NCBI RefSeq assembly: GCF_001676875.1
Contig: NZ_JYKA01000008.1
Coordinates: 118,145 to 182,144 of the forward strand
DNA from: Chromobacterium subtsugae
GTDB taxonomy: Bacteria > Pseudomonadota > Gammaproteobacteria > Burkholderiales > Chromobacteriaceae
DNA length: 64,000 nucleotides
Direction: 5' to 3'
Below the pieces are notes generated by a model that had not been told where the DNA came from, searched no databases, and worked only from the letters and a program-made list of their open reading frames with translations. Within the stretch, counting starts at the first letter, position 1. Each line of letters opens with the position of its first letter. The position numbers were made by a program, and so were the translations under genes. Below, in pieces: positions 11,582 through 20,293 of the stretch.

Positions 11582-11935
11582 ATGCATTTTGTTCGTTTTG
11601 GTGAATTTATAGCTGCTTTTATGATTACAGGTCCCAAGCATAATCTATTGCAGATCCGTTTAGGTGCCGGAGTGCAAGATAAGCCGGCTTGCGAGTGTTT
11701 GCCGCCTAAAGGGGGATGCTGTCATGAGCCGTTAGTCGAAGCAGAGGTTATTGCTAGCGTCGTGAAGGGCGTAGTTGAGGCCAATCTGCGGCTAGGCACA
11801 GCTCACACGGTTACACATATTCGGTATGTTCAGAATGACACTAAACCTGAGATTGTTTATGGCTACTTGGCGTTGAAAATCCTCGAGCATCTGAAGTCTG
11901 GTGGTGTGTTTGCTGAGGGTAAGGATGAGTTCTAG
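11582..11935 (+). CDS. Hypothetical protein, low GC
   Basis: A 117-residue protein I do not recognise. It has no signal peptide. Cysteines cluster in CECLPPKGGCC (residues 37-47), which could bind metal, and the C-terminal half looks helical (ALKILEHLKSG). Codon use and GC are clearly lower than in the flanking operons. No ribosome site is visible before ATG 11582; Met14 is an alternative start. It is followed by a perfect bidirectional terminator. The coherent length and hydrophobic pattern argue for a real gene, but this is not certain. Confidence 0.5.
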   Translation: MHFVRFGEFIAAFMITGPKHNLLQIRLGAGVQDKPACECLPPKGGCCHEPLVEAEVIASVVKGVVEANLRLGTAHTVTHIRYVQNDTKPEIVYGYLALKILEHLKSGGVFAEGKDEF

Positions 11936-11949
11936 CAGTAACGGAAATG

Positions 11950-11982
11950 AAAAAGCCTTCCCATATCGGGAAGGCTTTTTTA
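11950..11982. terminator. Bidirectional rho-independent terminator
   Basis: A perfect 13-bp stem (aaaaagccttccc/gggaaggcttttt) has A-runs on one side and T-runs on the other. It serves the 117-residue gene rightward and the fbpC-like gene leftward. Confidence 0.9.
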
Positions 11983-12018
11983 CGAGAGTGGGCTTTGTTC
12001 TCTGCTGAAGATAAAGGT

Positions 12019-13134
12019 TCACTTCTCCTGTCTAAACAGCGCCGGGCTGTGCTGTAGGCGGGTGGTGGCGATATTGCCGCCGCCGCTGCTGGCGCTGCCG
12101 GGCGCGGCGAAACAGGCGACAGCGCCTTCCACTTGCAGCGCCATCGTCTGGCCGGGCTGCGGGCAGCGGTGGCCGGGGACGCGGGCGGCCAGCAGGCTGC
12201 CGTCGTCCAGCATCAGCCGCACGCTGGCGTCGTGGCCGCTGAAGCTGACGTCCAGCACTTTCGCCTGACGCGCGTGGTCGGGCGATGCCGGCAGCAGGCG
12301 GATTTGCTCCGGCCGCAGCAGCACATTGACTTCGCCTTGCGGCATGCCGTCCAGCAGCGGCAGCCGTCCCAGCGCGCAGTGGGCCTCGCCGCCCTGGGCG
12401 CGGCCGGGCAGCAGCACCGCGTCGCCGACGAAGTCGGCCAGTTCCGGGCTGGCCGGGCGCTGGTACAGCGTTTGCGGCGCGGCCACTTGCAGCAGCTTGC
12501 CCTGCCACAGCACCGCCACCTGGCGGCCCATGGTCAGCGCTTCGGCCTGGTCGTGCGTCACCATCAGCGCGGTGGTGCCGCTGGCGGAGAGCGCGTCGGC
12601 CACCGCCTGGCGGGTTTCGGCGCGCAGCGCGGCGTCCAGCGCCGAGAACGGCTCGTCCAGCAGCACCAGCGCCGGCTTGGGCGCCAGCGCGCGCGCCAAG
12701 GCGACGCGCTGTTGCTGGCCGCCGGACAATTGCTGCGGCGCGCGGGCGGCGAAGTCGGCCGGCAGGCCCACCATGTCCAAGAGCTCCGCCACCCGGCGGC
12801 GTTCGCGGCGCTCGGCGCGCGGCAGGCCGAAGACGATGTTGTCCGAGACCGACAGGTGCGGGAACAGCGCGCCTTCCTGCGGCACGTAGCCGATCTGGCG
12901 CTTCTCCGGCGGCAGGTACAGCTGCGGGCTGCTCACTAGCCGGCCGCCGATGTGGATGCTGCCCTCGTCGCAGCGCTCGAAGCCGCACAGCAGCCGCAGC
13001 AGCGTGGTCTTGCCGCTGCCGGACGGCCCCAGCAAGGCCAGCAGCGAGCCTTGTTCGACGGTCAGGGTGATGTCGTCCAGCACCCGGTGCTCGCCGAAGC
13101 GCTTGCCCAGCTTCTCTATTTTCAGTTCCGACAT
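12019..13134 (-). CDS. fbpC: Ferric iron ABC transporter ATP-binding protein (FbpC/AfuC type)
   Basis: A 371-residue ATPase of the spermidine/iron/sulfate group. It has Walker A GPSGSGKTT, signature LSGGQQQRVALARAL, Walker B LVLLDEP and H-loop MVTHDQAEALTMG. A C-terminal TOBE-like regulatory domain carries VLLRPEQIRLLPAS. It energises the neighbouring permease. Its start overlaps the permease stop by 13 bp. The gene is the last of the six-gene iron operon and ends before the shared terminator. Substrate assignment to Fe(III) rests on the partner binding protein; thiamine or spermidine systems share the ATPase fold. Confidence 0.88.
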   Translation of the reverse strand: MSELKIEKLGKRFGEHRVLDDITLTVEQGSLLALLGPSGSGKTTLLRLLCGFERCDEGSIHIGGRLVSSPQLYLPPEKRQIGYVPQEGALFPHLSVSDNIVFGLPRAERRERRRVAELLDMVGLPADFAARAPQQLSGGQQQRVALARALAPKPALVLLDEPFSALDAALRAETRQAVADALSASGTTALMVTHDQAEALTMGRQVAVLWQGKLLQVAAPQTLYQRPASPELADFVGDAVLLPGRAQGGEAHCALGRLPLLDGMPQGEVNVLLRPEQIRLLPASPDHARQAKVLDVSFSGHDASVRLMLDDGSLLAARVPGHRCPQPGQTMALQVEGAVACFAAPGSASSGGGNIATTRLQHSPALFRQEK

Positions 13135-14738
13135 GGCGGATCTTCCTGTTGATTCCATGGTTGCGGCTGGCCGCCCAGCACCGCGCCGCGTCCCAGGCAG
13201 GACATCAGCAGCCAGGTGGCGAGAAGCGACAGCGCGATCAGGATGGCGGCGTACGGCGCGGCGGCGGCGAAGGCCAGCGCGGCGGTGTCGGCCCATACCT
13301 GGGTGGCCAGCGTCTCGGTGCCGATGGGCGCGAGCAGCAGCGTGGCGGTCAGTTCGGTGATGACGGAGACGAATACCAGGCTGGCGGCGGCGCCTAGCCC
13401 GGGGGCCGCCAGCGGCAGCACCACCCGCCACAGCGCCTGCCACCAGTTGAGCCCCAGCGAACGCGCCAGCTCTTCCAGCTTGTTTTCCGCCTGCATCAAG
13501 GCGCTCCTCACGCTGACCAGCGCCAGCGGCAGGAACATGATGGCGTAGGCCAGCGCCAACATCAGCGCGCTCTGGTACAGCGGCTTCAGCCACTGGATGG
13601 CTAGGTTGACCAGCGCCAGCGCGATGACGATGCCCGGCACGCCCTGAGCCAGATAGACCACCCGCTCCAGCAAATGCGCCAGCCGGCCGGGATGGCGCGC
13701 CAGCAGATAGCCCAGCGGCAGCGCCAGCACCGTGGTCAGCGCGGCGGCGGCCAGGCCCAGGCCCAGCGAGGTGGCGGTGGCCGACAGCAAGAGCTGCGGC
13801 GACACCTCGGCCGGCGTCACCGCGTCCGCGCCTGGTTGCAGCGTCCAGTACAGAATGGTGGCGATGGGGGCCAGCAGCGTGACCGAGCCTTGCAGCACCA
13901 GCCACAGCAGCGCCGGCCAGCGTTTCCAGCCCAGTTCCAGCCGGCCGGCGGCGCGGCGCGCGCCGCGGTCCAGCCGCTGGTAGCGGCTTTCGCCGCGCAC
14001 GCGCAGTTCGGCCAGCAGGATCAGCACGCCGGCGGCCATCAGCACGCTGGCCAGCAGCGACGCGCCGGCGCTGTCGAAGCTGGCGCGGTATTCGGCGTAG
14101 ATTTCGGTGGTGAAGGTGTGGAAATGCAGCAGCATGAAGGCGCCGAATTCCGACAAGCTCGACAGCGCCACCAGCAGCATGCCGCCCAGCAGCGCCGGCT
14201 TCAGCTGCGGCAGCGTCACGCGCCGGAAACAGGACCAGGCGGACAGGCCCAGCGAGCGCGCGGTTTCCTCCAGCGCCGGGTCCATATTGCGCAGCACCGC
14301 CGACACCGGCAGGTAGACCAGCGGCGTGTAGGCGGTGGTCAGCACCAGCCAGGCGCCCCAGAAGCCCTGCAGATCCGGGCTGATGGACACCCAGGCGAAG
14401 CTGGTGATGAAGGGCGGAATGGCCAGCGGGGCCACGCACAGCAATGCCCACAGCCGGTGGCCGGGCAAGCGGGTGCGCTCCACCAGCCAGGCGGAGGCGG
14501 TGCCGGCCACGGCGCAGCTGAAGGTGCTGGCCAGCACGATCAAGGCGGTGTTGCCGGCCAGCCGGGCGACGATGGGGCGCAGCAGCAGTTCGGCGGCGTC
14601 GCCGGAGCCGACGCTGGCCGCCTGCCACAGGGTAAAGCCTAGCGGCAGCAAGGCCAGCAGCGCCACCAGGGCGGCGCTGACGATGAGGCCGGCGGGCCGC
14701 CGGCTGCTGCCGCCAGCCAGGCGCATGGCGATGTTCAT
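13122..14738 (-). CDS. fbpB: Ferric iron ABC transporter permease (FbpB/AfuB type)
   Basis: A 538-residue fused permease with two BPD_transp_1 halves and about twelve membrane segments, the size typical of FbpB/AfuB. The two EAA-like loops are visible: LEETARSLGLSAWSCFRRVT in the first half and LEELARSLGLNWWQALWRVV in the second. It lies between the binding-protein and ATPase genes, 76 bp after the former and overlapping the latter. It forms the pore for periplasmic Fe(III). Confidence 0.9.
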   Translation of the reverse strand: MNIAMRLAGGSSRRPAGLIVSAALVALLALLPLGFTLWQAASVGSGDAAELLLRPIVARLAGNTALIVLASTFSCAVAGTASAWLVERTRLPGHRLWALLCVAPLAIPPFITSFAWVSISPDLQGFWGAWLVLTTAYTPLVYLPVSAVLRNMDPALEETARSLGLSAWSCFRRVTLPQLKPALLGGMLLVALSSLSEFGAFMLLHFHTFTTEIYAEYRASFDSAGASLLASVLMAAGVLILLAELRVRGESRYQRLDRGARRAAGRLELGWKRWPALLWLVLQGSVTLLAPIATILYWTLQPGADAVTPAEVSPQLLLSATATSLGLGLAAAALTTVLALPLGYLLARHPGRLAHLLERVVYLAQGVPGIVIALALVNLAIQWLKPLYQSALMLALAYAIMFLPLALVSVRSALMQAENKLEELARSLGLNWWQALWRVVLPLAAPGLGAAASLVFVSVITELTATLLLAPIGTETLATQVWADTAALAFAAAAPYAAILIALSLLATWLLMSCLGRGAVLGGQPQPWNQQEDPPCRN

Positions 14739-14814
14739 CCTGAAAACCTCATTGGAAAAGCCTGATGCGCCGCGAAAGCCCCAAGCTGCGCGGCTTTCGC
14801 GGCCGGCGCGGGCG

Positions 14815-15816
14815 TTACAGCAGGCCCGCCTGGCGCAATAGCTTGGCCGACTGGCTGTCGTCGCCCAGCTTCTGCATGTCCAGCGGCGGCGGGTTCAGCT
14901 GGTTGAAGGGCTTCAGCTGCGGGGCCGGCGCCACGCTTGGCAGCAGCGGGTATTCGAAGGTGATGTTGCTCTTGGCGATCAGCTGCTGCGCGCGCGGGCT
15001 CACCAGGTAGGCGAGGAACTTCTGCGCCGCGTCGGCGTTGCGCGCGGTTTTGAGGATGCCGGCGCCGGAGACGTTGATCAGCGCGCCGACGTCGGCGTTG
15101 CCGAAGTGGTACAACTGGCTGTGCATGCCCTTGCTGCCCAGCTCCACCTGCAGGCGGGTCCAGTAGTAGTTGTTGATGATGCCGACGGCCACGCCGCCGC
15201 GGTTCACCGCCGCCACCACGCCTTCGTTGTCGTCGAAGGTCTGGGCGTTGTCGCGCAGGCCCTTCAGCCAGGCCAGCGTCGCCGGCTCGCCCTTCAGCGC
15301 GCGCACCGCGCTGACCAGCGGCAGGAAGTCGCCGTCGGACGGGGCGATGGCCAGCTTGCCCTTCCATTGCGGCTTGGCCAGGTCCAGCAGCGAGGCCGGC
15401 ATCTGGGCGCCGGCGGCCAGCTTGTTGTTGAACACCAGCACGTTTTCACGCGCCATCACGCCCACCCATTCGCCCTGCGGCGAGCTGTAGCGCGCCGGGA
15501 TGGCGGAGAAGGTGGCGGCCGGCAGCTTGGCCAGCATCTGCTTGCCTTCCAGCAGCATCAGCTCGGGCGAGTTGGAGGCGAAGTAGACGTCGGCCGGCGA
15601 GGCCTTGCCTTCGGCCAGCAATTGGGCGGACAACTCCGGGCCTTCGCCGGAGCGGACCTTGACGCTGATGCCGCTCATCTTTTCGAAGTCGGCGGTCAGG
15701 AGCTTGATGGTTTGCGGATGCTGGGCGTTGTACAGCACTAGGCTGGCGGCCGTGGATAGCTGGCTGGCGGCCAGCAGCGAGCCGGCGAGCAGGGCGGAGA
15801 TCAGTTTGCGTTTCAT
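14815..15816 (-). CDS. fbpA: Periplasmic ferric-ion-binding protein (FbpA/AfuA type)
   Basis: A 333-residue class II periplasmic binding protein. A signal peptide (MKRKLISALLAGSLLAAS...) leads into SLVLYNAQHPQTIKLLTADFEK, a typical FbpA start. The adjacent tyrosines in INNYYWTRL match the Tyr pair that grips Fe(III) in FbpA proteins. It would take up free or chelated ferric ion for FbpBC. It lies 51 bp after the peroxidase gene on the same strand, linking ferrous oxidation to ferric import. Confidence 0.88.
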   Translation of the reverse strand: MKRKLISALLAGSLLAASQLSTAASLVLYNAQHPQTIKLLTADFEKMSGISVKVRSGEGPELSAQLLAEGKASPADVYFASNSPELMLLEGKQMLAKLPAATFSAIPARYSSPQGEWVGVMARENVLVFNNKLAAGAQMPASLLDLAKPQWKGKLAIAPSDGDFLPLVSAVRALKGEPATLAWLKGLRDNAQTFDDNEGVVAAVNRGGVAVGIINNYYWTRLQVELGSKGMHSQLYHFGNADVGALINVSGAGILKTARNADAAQKFLAYLVSPRAQQLIAKSNITFEYPLLPSVAPAPQLKPFNQLNPPPLDMQKLGDDSQSAKLLRQAGLL

Positions 15817-15867
15817 GGCTTGGTGGCTCCCTTGTGGACGCCGCCGGGCGGCGTCCGGTTGGATGGT

Positions 15868-17148
15868 TCAGAGCTGGAACAGGGCTTCGCCGATGTAGCC
15901 GCCCGGGCGCGCGCCGGGCGGGCAGGCGAAAACGGCGCTGCCGACATGGGTGATGTACTGATTCATCATATCCATCGCCGCCAGCTTCTTGTTGATGCGG
16001 ATGAAGCCGGTGCGCGGGTCGCGCTGGTAGGCGATGAAGAACAGGCCGGCGTCGTATTCGACGCCCTGGCGCCAGGGCGGCCAGCGCTCGGCGTAGAAGT
16101 TGGCGCCGTCGTTGTACGAATACGCGCGGCGCAGGATGCGGGCGCCGTCGTTTTCCTGCGGCGAAGCCACGCGCGAATGGGCGGTGTCCGGAATCAGCGG
16201 GTTGCCGTCTTTGTCCGCCGCGGCCAGGTTCATCGGCTCGAATTCATGCTTTTGGCCCAGCGGCGCGCCGCTGTCCTTGTAGCGGCCCACCACTTCCTGC
16301 TGGAAGCCCAGCTCGGTCTTGTCCCAGTGCTCCAGCGCGATGCGGATGCGGCGCACCACCAGGTAGCTGCCGTTCTTCATCCAGCCGCCCTCGTCGCCGA
16401 CCCAGATGAACTGGTTCATCAGCGCCGGGTCCTTGGTGGACGGGTTGTTGGTGCCGTCCTTGAAGCCCATCAGGTTGCGCGGGGTGCCGCCGCCGGGCGC
16501 GCCGCTGGCGAAGCCGGTCTGCACCCAGCGCACGCTGGCGATGCCGTCGGCGATGGCGGCCAACTGGCGCACCGCGTGGAAGGCCACTTGCGGGTCGTCG
16601 GCGCAGGCCTGGATGGACAAGTCGCCGCCGCTCTTTTCCGGCACCAGCTGGTCGCCATTGAACTTGGGCAGGTCCACCAGCGCTTCCGGCCTGTGCTTGG
16701 CCAGGCCGTAGCGGTCGACGCCGTTCTTGCTGAACAGGCCGGGGCCGAAGCCGAAGGTGAGGGTCAGGCGGGCGGTGGCGAGGCCGACGGCTTCGCCGGA
16801 GTCCAGCGGCGCCTTGTCGCTCTGGCCCGACAGCGCGCGCGCCGGCAGGCCCTGGCTCAGCCGCCGCGCGGCCTCGGTCCAGGCCTTGAGCAGGGCGATC
16901 ACCTCTTCGCGCTTGGCGGTTTGCAGGTCGAAGGCGGCGAAGTAGCTGTTCTGCTGCTGCGGGGTGAGGATGCCGCCCTGGTGGACGCCGTCGAAGGGCT
17001 CGCGGCCAGGCTGCGCCGCCGCTTTGGTGTGGCCGGCGGCTGCGGCCAGCGCCTTGCCGCCGCCCAGCCAGCCTGCCAGCGCCAGCGCGCCGCCGCCTTT
17101 GAGGAAGCCGCGCCGGGACGGCTGTTTCGGCTTGTCGCGGTCTGTCAT
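15868..17148 (-). CDS. efeB: Deferrochelatase/DyP-type heme peroxidase, Tat-exported
   Basis: A 426-residue dye-decolourising peroxidase of the EfeB group. The N-terminus has a twin-arginine motif (SRRGFLKGGG, residues 11-20), so it is folded with heme in the cytoplasm and exported. The family GxxDG motif is present as GFKDGTNNP. EfeB proteins oxidise Fe(II) and/or take iron from heme in the periplasm. Here the usual partners EfeO and EfeU are absent and an FbpABC transporter follows instead. Start ATG 17148 overlaps the propeller-gene stop by four bases (ATGA). Confidence 0.88.
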   Translation of the reverse strand: MTDRDKPKQPSRRGFLKGGGALALAGWLGGGKALAAAAGHTKAAAQPGREPFDGVHQGGILTPQQQNSYFAAFDLQTAKREEVIALLKAWTEAARRLSQGLPARALSGQSDKAPLDSGEAVGLATARLTLTFGFGPGLFSKNGVDRYGLAKHRPEALVDLPKFNGDQLVPEKSGGDLSIQACADDPQVAFHAVRQLAAIADGIASVRWVQTGFASGAPGGGTPRNLMGFKDGTNNPSTKDPALMNQFIWVGDEGGWMKNGSYLVVRRIRIALEHWDKTELGFQQEVVGRYKDSGAPLGQKHEFEPMNLAAADKDGNPLIPDTAHSRVASPQENDGARILRRAYSYNDGANFYAERWPPWRQGVEYDAGLFFIAYQRDPRTGFIRINKKLAAMDMMNQYITHVGSAVFACPPGARPGGYIGEALFQL

Positions 17149-18263
17149 TTCGCCAATACCAGGTTGTTGTTGTCGTCGGCGACGAAATAGAAGCCGTCGC
17201 CTTCCGGCGTCATGGCGATGCCGAACAGGTCGCCGTTGCCGGGCGGGGTTTGCGCCTTGTTGGCGTCTATCCAGCGCGCGCCCAGCTGCTCGCCGTTGGC
17301 CGGGTCGATTTCCACCACCTTGCCGTTGGAGCCGTTGGTGACCAGCAGGTGGCCTTGCGGCGTGGTGGCCAGCGCCAGCGGACGCAGCAGCAGGCCGTCG
17401 TGGGTCAGGGTGCGGCCGATGCCGGCGCTGGTGGTGCGGGTGGTGGCGTCCCAGATCTCGCTGATGCGGTTGCCCAGCGCGTCGGATACGTAGAGCTTGT
17501 CGTCCTTGCCGTAGGCGAGGCCGGTGGGGCCGATCAGGAACACGCCCTTGTCGGCCTGCTCGCCGAAGCCGCTGGCCACCACGGTGCGGCTGACGATCCT
17601 GGGCGGCTGGCCGGCGGGGATGTCCAGCTCCAGCCGCAGCACGGTGGCGAGGTTCACCACCGGCGGCGTGCCCTTGGCGCTGCCGACGCCGAAGCCGGCG
17701 TTGCTGACGAACAGGGTCGCCTTGTCGCCGTTGTCTATCACCGCCATATTGCCCCAGGGGTTGTTGATGTCGGCGCCGGCCCAGGTGTCGACCAGCTTGC
17801 CGGACGAATCCAGCACCATCAGGCAGCCGGCGCCCTTGGTATCGGTGGTGCCGTCGTTGCTGGGCGTGCTGCCCACTATCACCCAGCCGCTTTTCAGCAC
17901 CGTCATCGCGGTGGACAGGCCGACGCCGCCCGGGCACTGCGGCAGCGTGCGCGGGATTTGCGCGAACAGGGTCAGGCTCTTGCTGTCCGGGTGGTAGTTG
18001 ACGATGGTGCTGCCCAGGCCCTGCAGGTTGGCGGCGTTGTTGAAGTTGTCCACCAGCACGTCGCCCTGCTTGAGTTTGCCGGCGCTCACCGGCGACACCG
18101 CGATCGCGTACGGGTTCTGGTCGCCGTTGTCGGGCACGGTGTTGGCCAGGATGGTGTGGCGCTTGATGCCGGCGAGGAAGGCGCCGTCGGCATGGGCCGC
18201 GCCGGCCAGGGCCAGCAGGGTGGCGGCGGCGGCCAGGCCGCGGCGCGAGAAGTTCCGCTTCAT
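17145..18263 (-). CDS. Secreted NHL-type beta-propeller protein
   Basis: A 372-residue exported protein with a signal sequence carrying SRRGLAAAATLLALAG, possibly Tat-dependent like its neighbour, with mature start near AHADGA. The body shows repeated beta-propeller blades (NNPWGNMAVIDNGDKATLFVS, GPTGLAYGKDDKLYVSDAL, PLALATTPQGHLLVTNGSN and so on). The function is unknown. It sits between porin and peroxidase in one operon and overlaps the peroxidase gene. It may hold or deliver a substrate to the peroxidase (inference). ATG 18263 is chosen because GGAGAG precedes it; an upstream in-frame ATG is five codons earlier. Confidence 0.75.
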   Translation of the reverse strand: MKRNFSRRGLAAAATLLALAGAAHADGAFLAGIKRHTILANTVPDNGDQNPYAIAVSPVSAGKLKQGDVLVDNFNNAANLQGLGSTIVNYHPDSKSLTLFAQIPRTLPQCPGGVGLSTAMTVLKSGWVIVGSTPSNDGTTDTKGAGCLMVLDSSGKLVDTWAGADINNPWGNMAVIDNGDKATLFVSNAGFGVGSAKGTPPVVNLATVLRLELDIPAGQPPRIVSRTVVASGFGEQADKGVFLIGPTGLAYGKDDKLYVSDALGNRISEIWDATTRTTSAGIGRTLTHDGLLLRPLALATTPQGHLLVTNGSNGKVVEIDPANGEQLGARWIDANKAQTPPGNGDLFGIAMTPEGDGFYFVADDNNNLVLAK

Positions 18264-18319
18264 CTTTACTCTCTCCATTGCGGCCGGATCGGTGGTCCGG
18301 CCTGTCTGCAGGTTCTGAC

Positions 18320-19828
18320 TCAGAAGGTGATGGTGGTCTTCAGGCCCACCACCCAGTTGTTGGGAATGCGCTGGGTCTGGGTCGGGTCGTTGGGCGACAC
18401 CGCGCCGGCGCCGACGTTGCGCACGTACTGCAGGTCGGCCTGCCATTGCCACCATGGCGTCAATTGATAAATGTAGGTGGCTTCGACCTGGGTTTCATCG
18501 CTGCGCACCGGATAGGCCAAGTTGCCGTTGGCGATGCCGGTGTCGGCGTCGTTGCCGGCGGCGTGGTTGCCTACCTTGACATAGCCGACCGCCAGGCCGA
18601 CGGTGTCGTTGTCGCGGCCGGCGAACGGCGCGGTCAGCGTGACGCCGGCGTTGGCGGAGAAGCTGACCAGGTTGCGGTCGCCCGGCGCGCCCATCAGTCG
18701 GGTGAACACGTTCAGCGTCTGGGTGCTGTCTTCGGCCGGACGCCACACCGTCTGGTCGGCTACCGCGTAGATGCTGTAGTTGCCGCTGTGCAGCTGCGGG
18801 TTGGCGCCGGTGAGGGCGATGGGCTGGCCGTTGACGTCCATCCGGGTGTCGGCGGTTTTCTGGTTCAGGTACCAGAAGCCCAGCTTGTAGGTGCCGGGCA
18901 GGCCGGCGATGCCGGTCGCGCCGCGCGGCGCTTCCACCGCGCCGTTGGACGGCAGGTTGCGGCCGTATTGCATCTCGCCGATGAACAGCGTGCCGCCGTG
19001 GCGGCTGAAGGTGGTGCCGTGCTTGTTCAGCTGCTGCGGGTCGTTCGGGTTCTGGCTGACGTCGCGGGTGGGGTCGCCGGCGAAGGCGCCGCCCAGCAGC
19101 GTGATGTTGTCGCCCAGCTTGCCGCGCAGGCGCACCCCCAGGCCGGACAGCGGGTAGGCCGGGCCGCCGGCCGGCAGGTCGGCCGACGGCACCGCCGGCC
19201 AGCCGAACATGGTGCCGATGAAAGCGCCGCCGTACTGGGTGACCATGAATTCCTGGTCCAGGCTCTGCTGGCCGATCTTCACGTCCAGCCGCTCGCCGTT
19301 CAGCTGCTGCTGGAACCAGGCCTCCCACAGCCGGGTGGCGCGGTCGGCCTCGATGCCGCTGGCGCTCTGGATGCTGCCGACGTGATCGGCGGTGAAGGCC
19401 TTGCCGTGGATGTCCAGCGCGCTGACATTGAAGCTGCCGCCGTTCCACCAGCCGGCGCGCTGGGTATCCAGGCCCAGGGTCAGGGTGGCCAGGCCCTGGT
19501 AGTCGCCGCCGTACTTGACGCCGCCGCTGACGTTGCGCAGGTATTCGCTGGCCTCGGTCAGGCCCAGGGTGACGCCCTGGCGGCCCAGCGCCGAGCGCAG
19601 GCCGCCCATGTCGCCCAGCAGGGTGGAGCGGTTCCACCAGCCGGTCCACTGGTTGTCGGGTTTGGCTTTGATCGCCTGGTCGGCCTCGGGCAGGTCGGCC
19701 GGATTGGCTGCGGCGTCGGTTTCCTCGGCGTGGGCGGCCTGCAGGCCGCAGCCCAGCAGCACGGCCAGCGCCAGCGAGGAGATCCGGAGCGGCTTGGCGG
19801 CCGCGTTCGGCAGGAAGGGGCGTTTCAC
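18320..19828 (-). CDS. OprB-family carbohydrate-type porin
   Basis: A 502-residue outer-membrane protein. A signal peptide ends at LQAAHA. The mature start contains WTGWWNRSTLLGDMGGLRSALGRQGV, the OprB opening (WxxxxxLxGDxGGxRxxLxxxGI). The chain ends in TTITF with the terminal Phe used for barrel assembly. OprB porins usually pass sugars; here the porin heads an iron operon, so its solute could be a ferric complex (inference). The start is GTG with GGAGAATCGACAAC upstream. A weak Fur-like site lies about 45 bp upstream. It is followed at 56 bp by the propeller gene. Confidence 0.85.
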   Translation of the reverse strand: MKRPFLPNAAAKPLRISSLALAVLLGCGLQAAHAEETDAAANPADLPEADQAIKAKPDNQWTGWWNRSTLLGDMGGLRSALGRQGVTLGLTEASEYLRNVSGGVKYGGDYQGLATLTLGLDTQRAGWWNGGSFNVSALDIHGKAFTADHVGSIQSASGIEADRATRLWEAWFQQQLNGERLDVKIGQQSLDQEFMVTQYGGAFIGTMFGWPAVPSADLPAGGPAYPLSGLGVRLRGKLGDNITLLGGAFAGDPTRDVSQNPNDPQQLNKHGTTFSRHGGTLFIGEMQYGRNLPSNGAVEAPRGATGIAGLPGTYKLGFWYLNQKTADTRMDVNGQPIALTGANPQLHSGNYSIYAVADQTVWRPAEDSTQTLNVFTRLMGAPGDRNLVSFSANAGVTLTAPFAGRDNDTVGLAVGYVKVGNHAAGNDADTGIANGNLAYPVRSDETQVEATYIYQLTPWWQWQADLQYVRNVGAGAVSPNDPTQTQRIPNNWVVGLKTTITF

Positions 19829-19869
19829 GTTGTCGATTCTCCATTCTTCGGCCGCCTGGCGGCACTGTT

Positions 19870-19888
19870 CTAATTGATTCTTATTACT
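19870..19888 (-). promoter_or_regulatory. Weak Fur-box candidate before the porin/peroxidase/FbpABC operon
   Basis: The minus-strand 19-mer matches 11 of 19 Fur consensus positions and lies about 45 bp upstream of the GTG start. Position and AT-richness are right; the match is modest. Confidence 0.35.
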
Positions 19889-20101
19889 GTTATATCCCGT
19901 GGCGCGATGATTGCCAGCGCCAAGCGGACGAGCGGCGTGCTATTTCGCAATGAATTCGCATAAAAAGCGAAATCAGCGCGCCACAGCTGGAGCCGCATGG
20001 CGTTTGTGCGCTATGCTGCTTCGCAGCATCCGGTGGTTTTGCCGGGATCGCCGCGCGTTCCTCTCAATAAACGACAATCATTCTTGTTTGGTTGACGAGA
20101 T

Positions 20102-20120
20102 TGCTGCATTTTTTGCAGCA
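20102..20120. promoter_or_regulatory. Perfect inverted repeat upstream of aruC
   Basis: TGCTGCA-TTTTT-TGCAGCA, a seven-base perfect palindrome with a five-base spacer, lies about 175 bp before the aruC start. It could be an operator for an arginine-responsive regulator. The regulator is not in this window. Confidence 0.35.
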
Positions 20121-20293
20121 GGCATGCCGGATGAGAAAGAATAGACTGTATTTTGTCTGACAATTTAAATCGGGCAGCGTAAAACTTTCTATACGCCCAT
20201 GTCGCATCCCGGATAGTGGGGCGCGGCCGGCTTAATTTAGAATCGATCGACAGCATAAAAAAACGCACGACAGAACAAGGAAGGAAACCATCA

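Larger units (their letters stand above)
19829..20293. other. Divergent intergenic region, porin/aruC
   Basis: This 465-bp gap separates the leftward iron operon from the rightward arginine operon. It holds a Fur-like site near the porin and an exact inverted repeat in the aruC half. No gene is supported. Confidence 0.5.

Noticed and set aside
15868..17937. 689-codon extended reading of the peroxidase gene
   Set aside because: The extra N-terminal part is an out-of-frame shadow of the propeller gene; the Tat signal marks the real start at 17148.
20088..20105. Sigma-54-like TTGG...TTGC site before aruC
   Set aside because: The GG-to-GC distance is 11 rather than the required 10 bases, so the match is not convincing.
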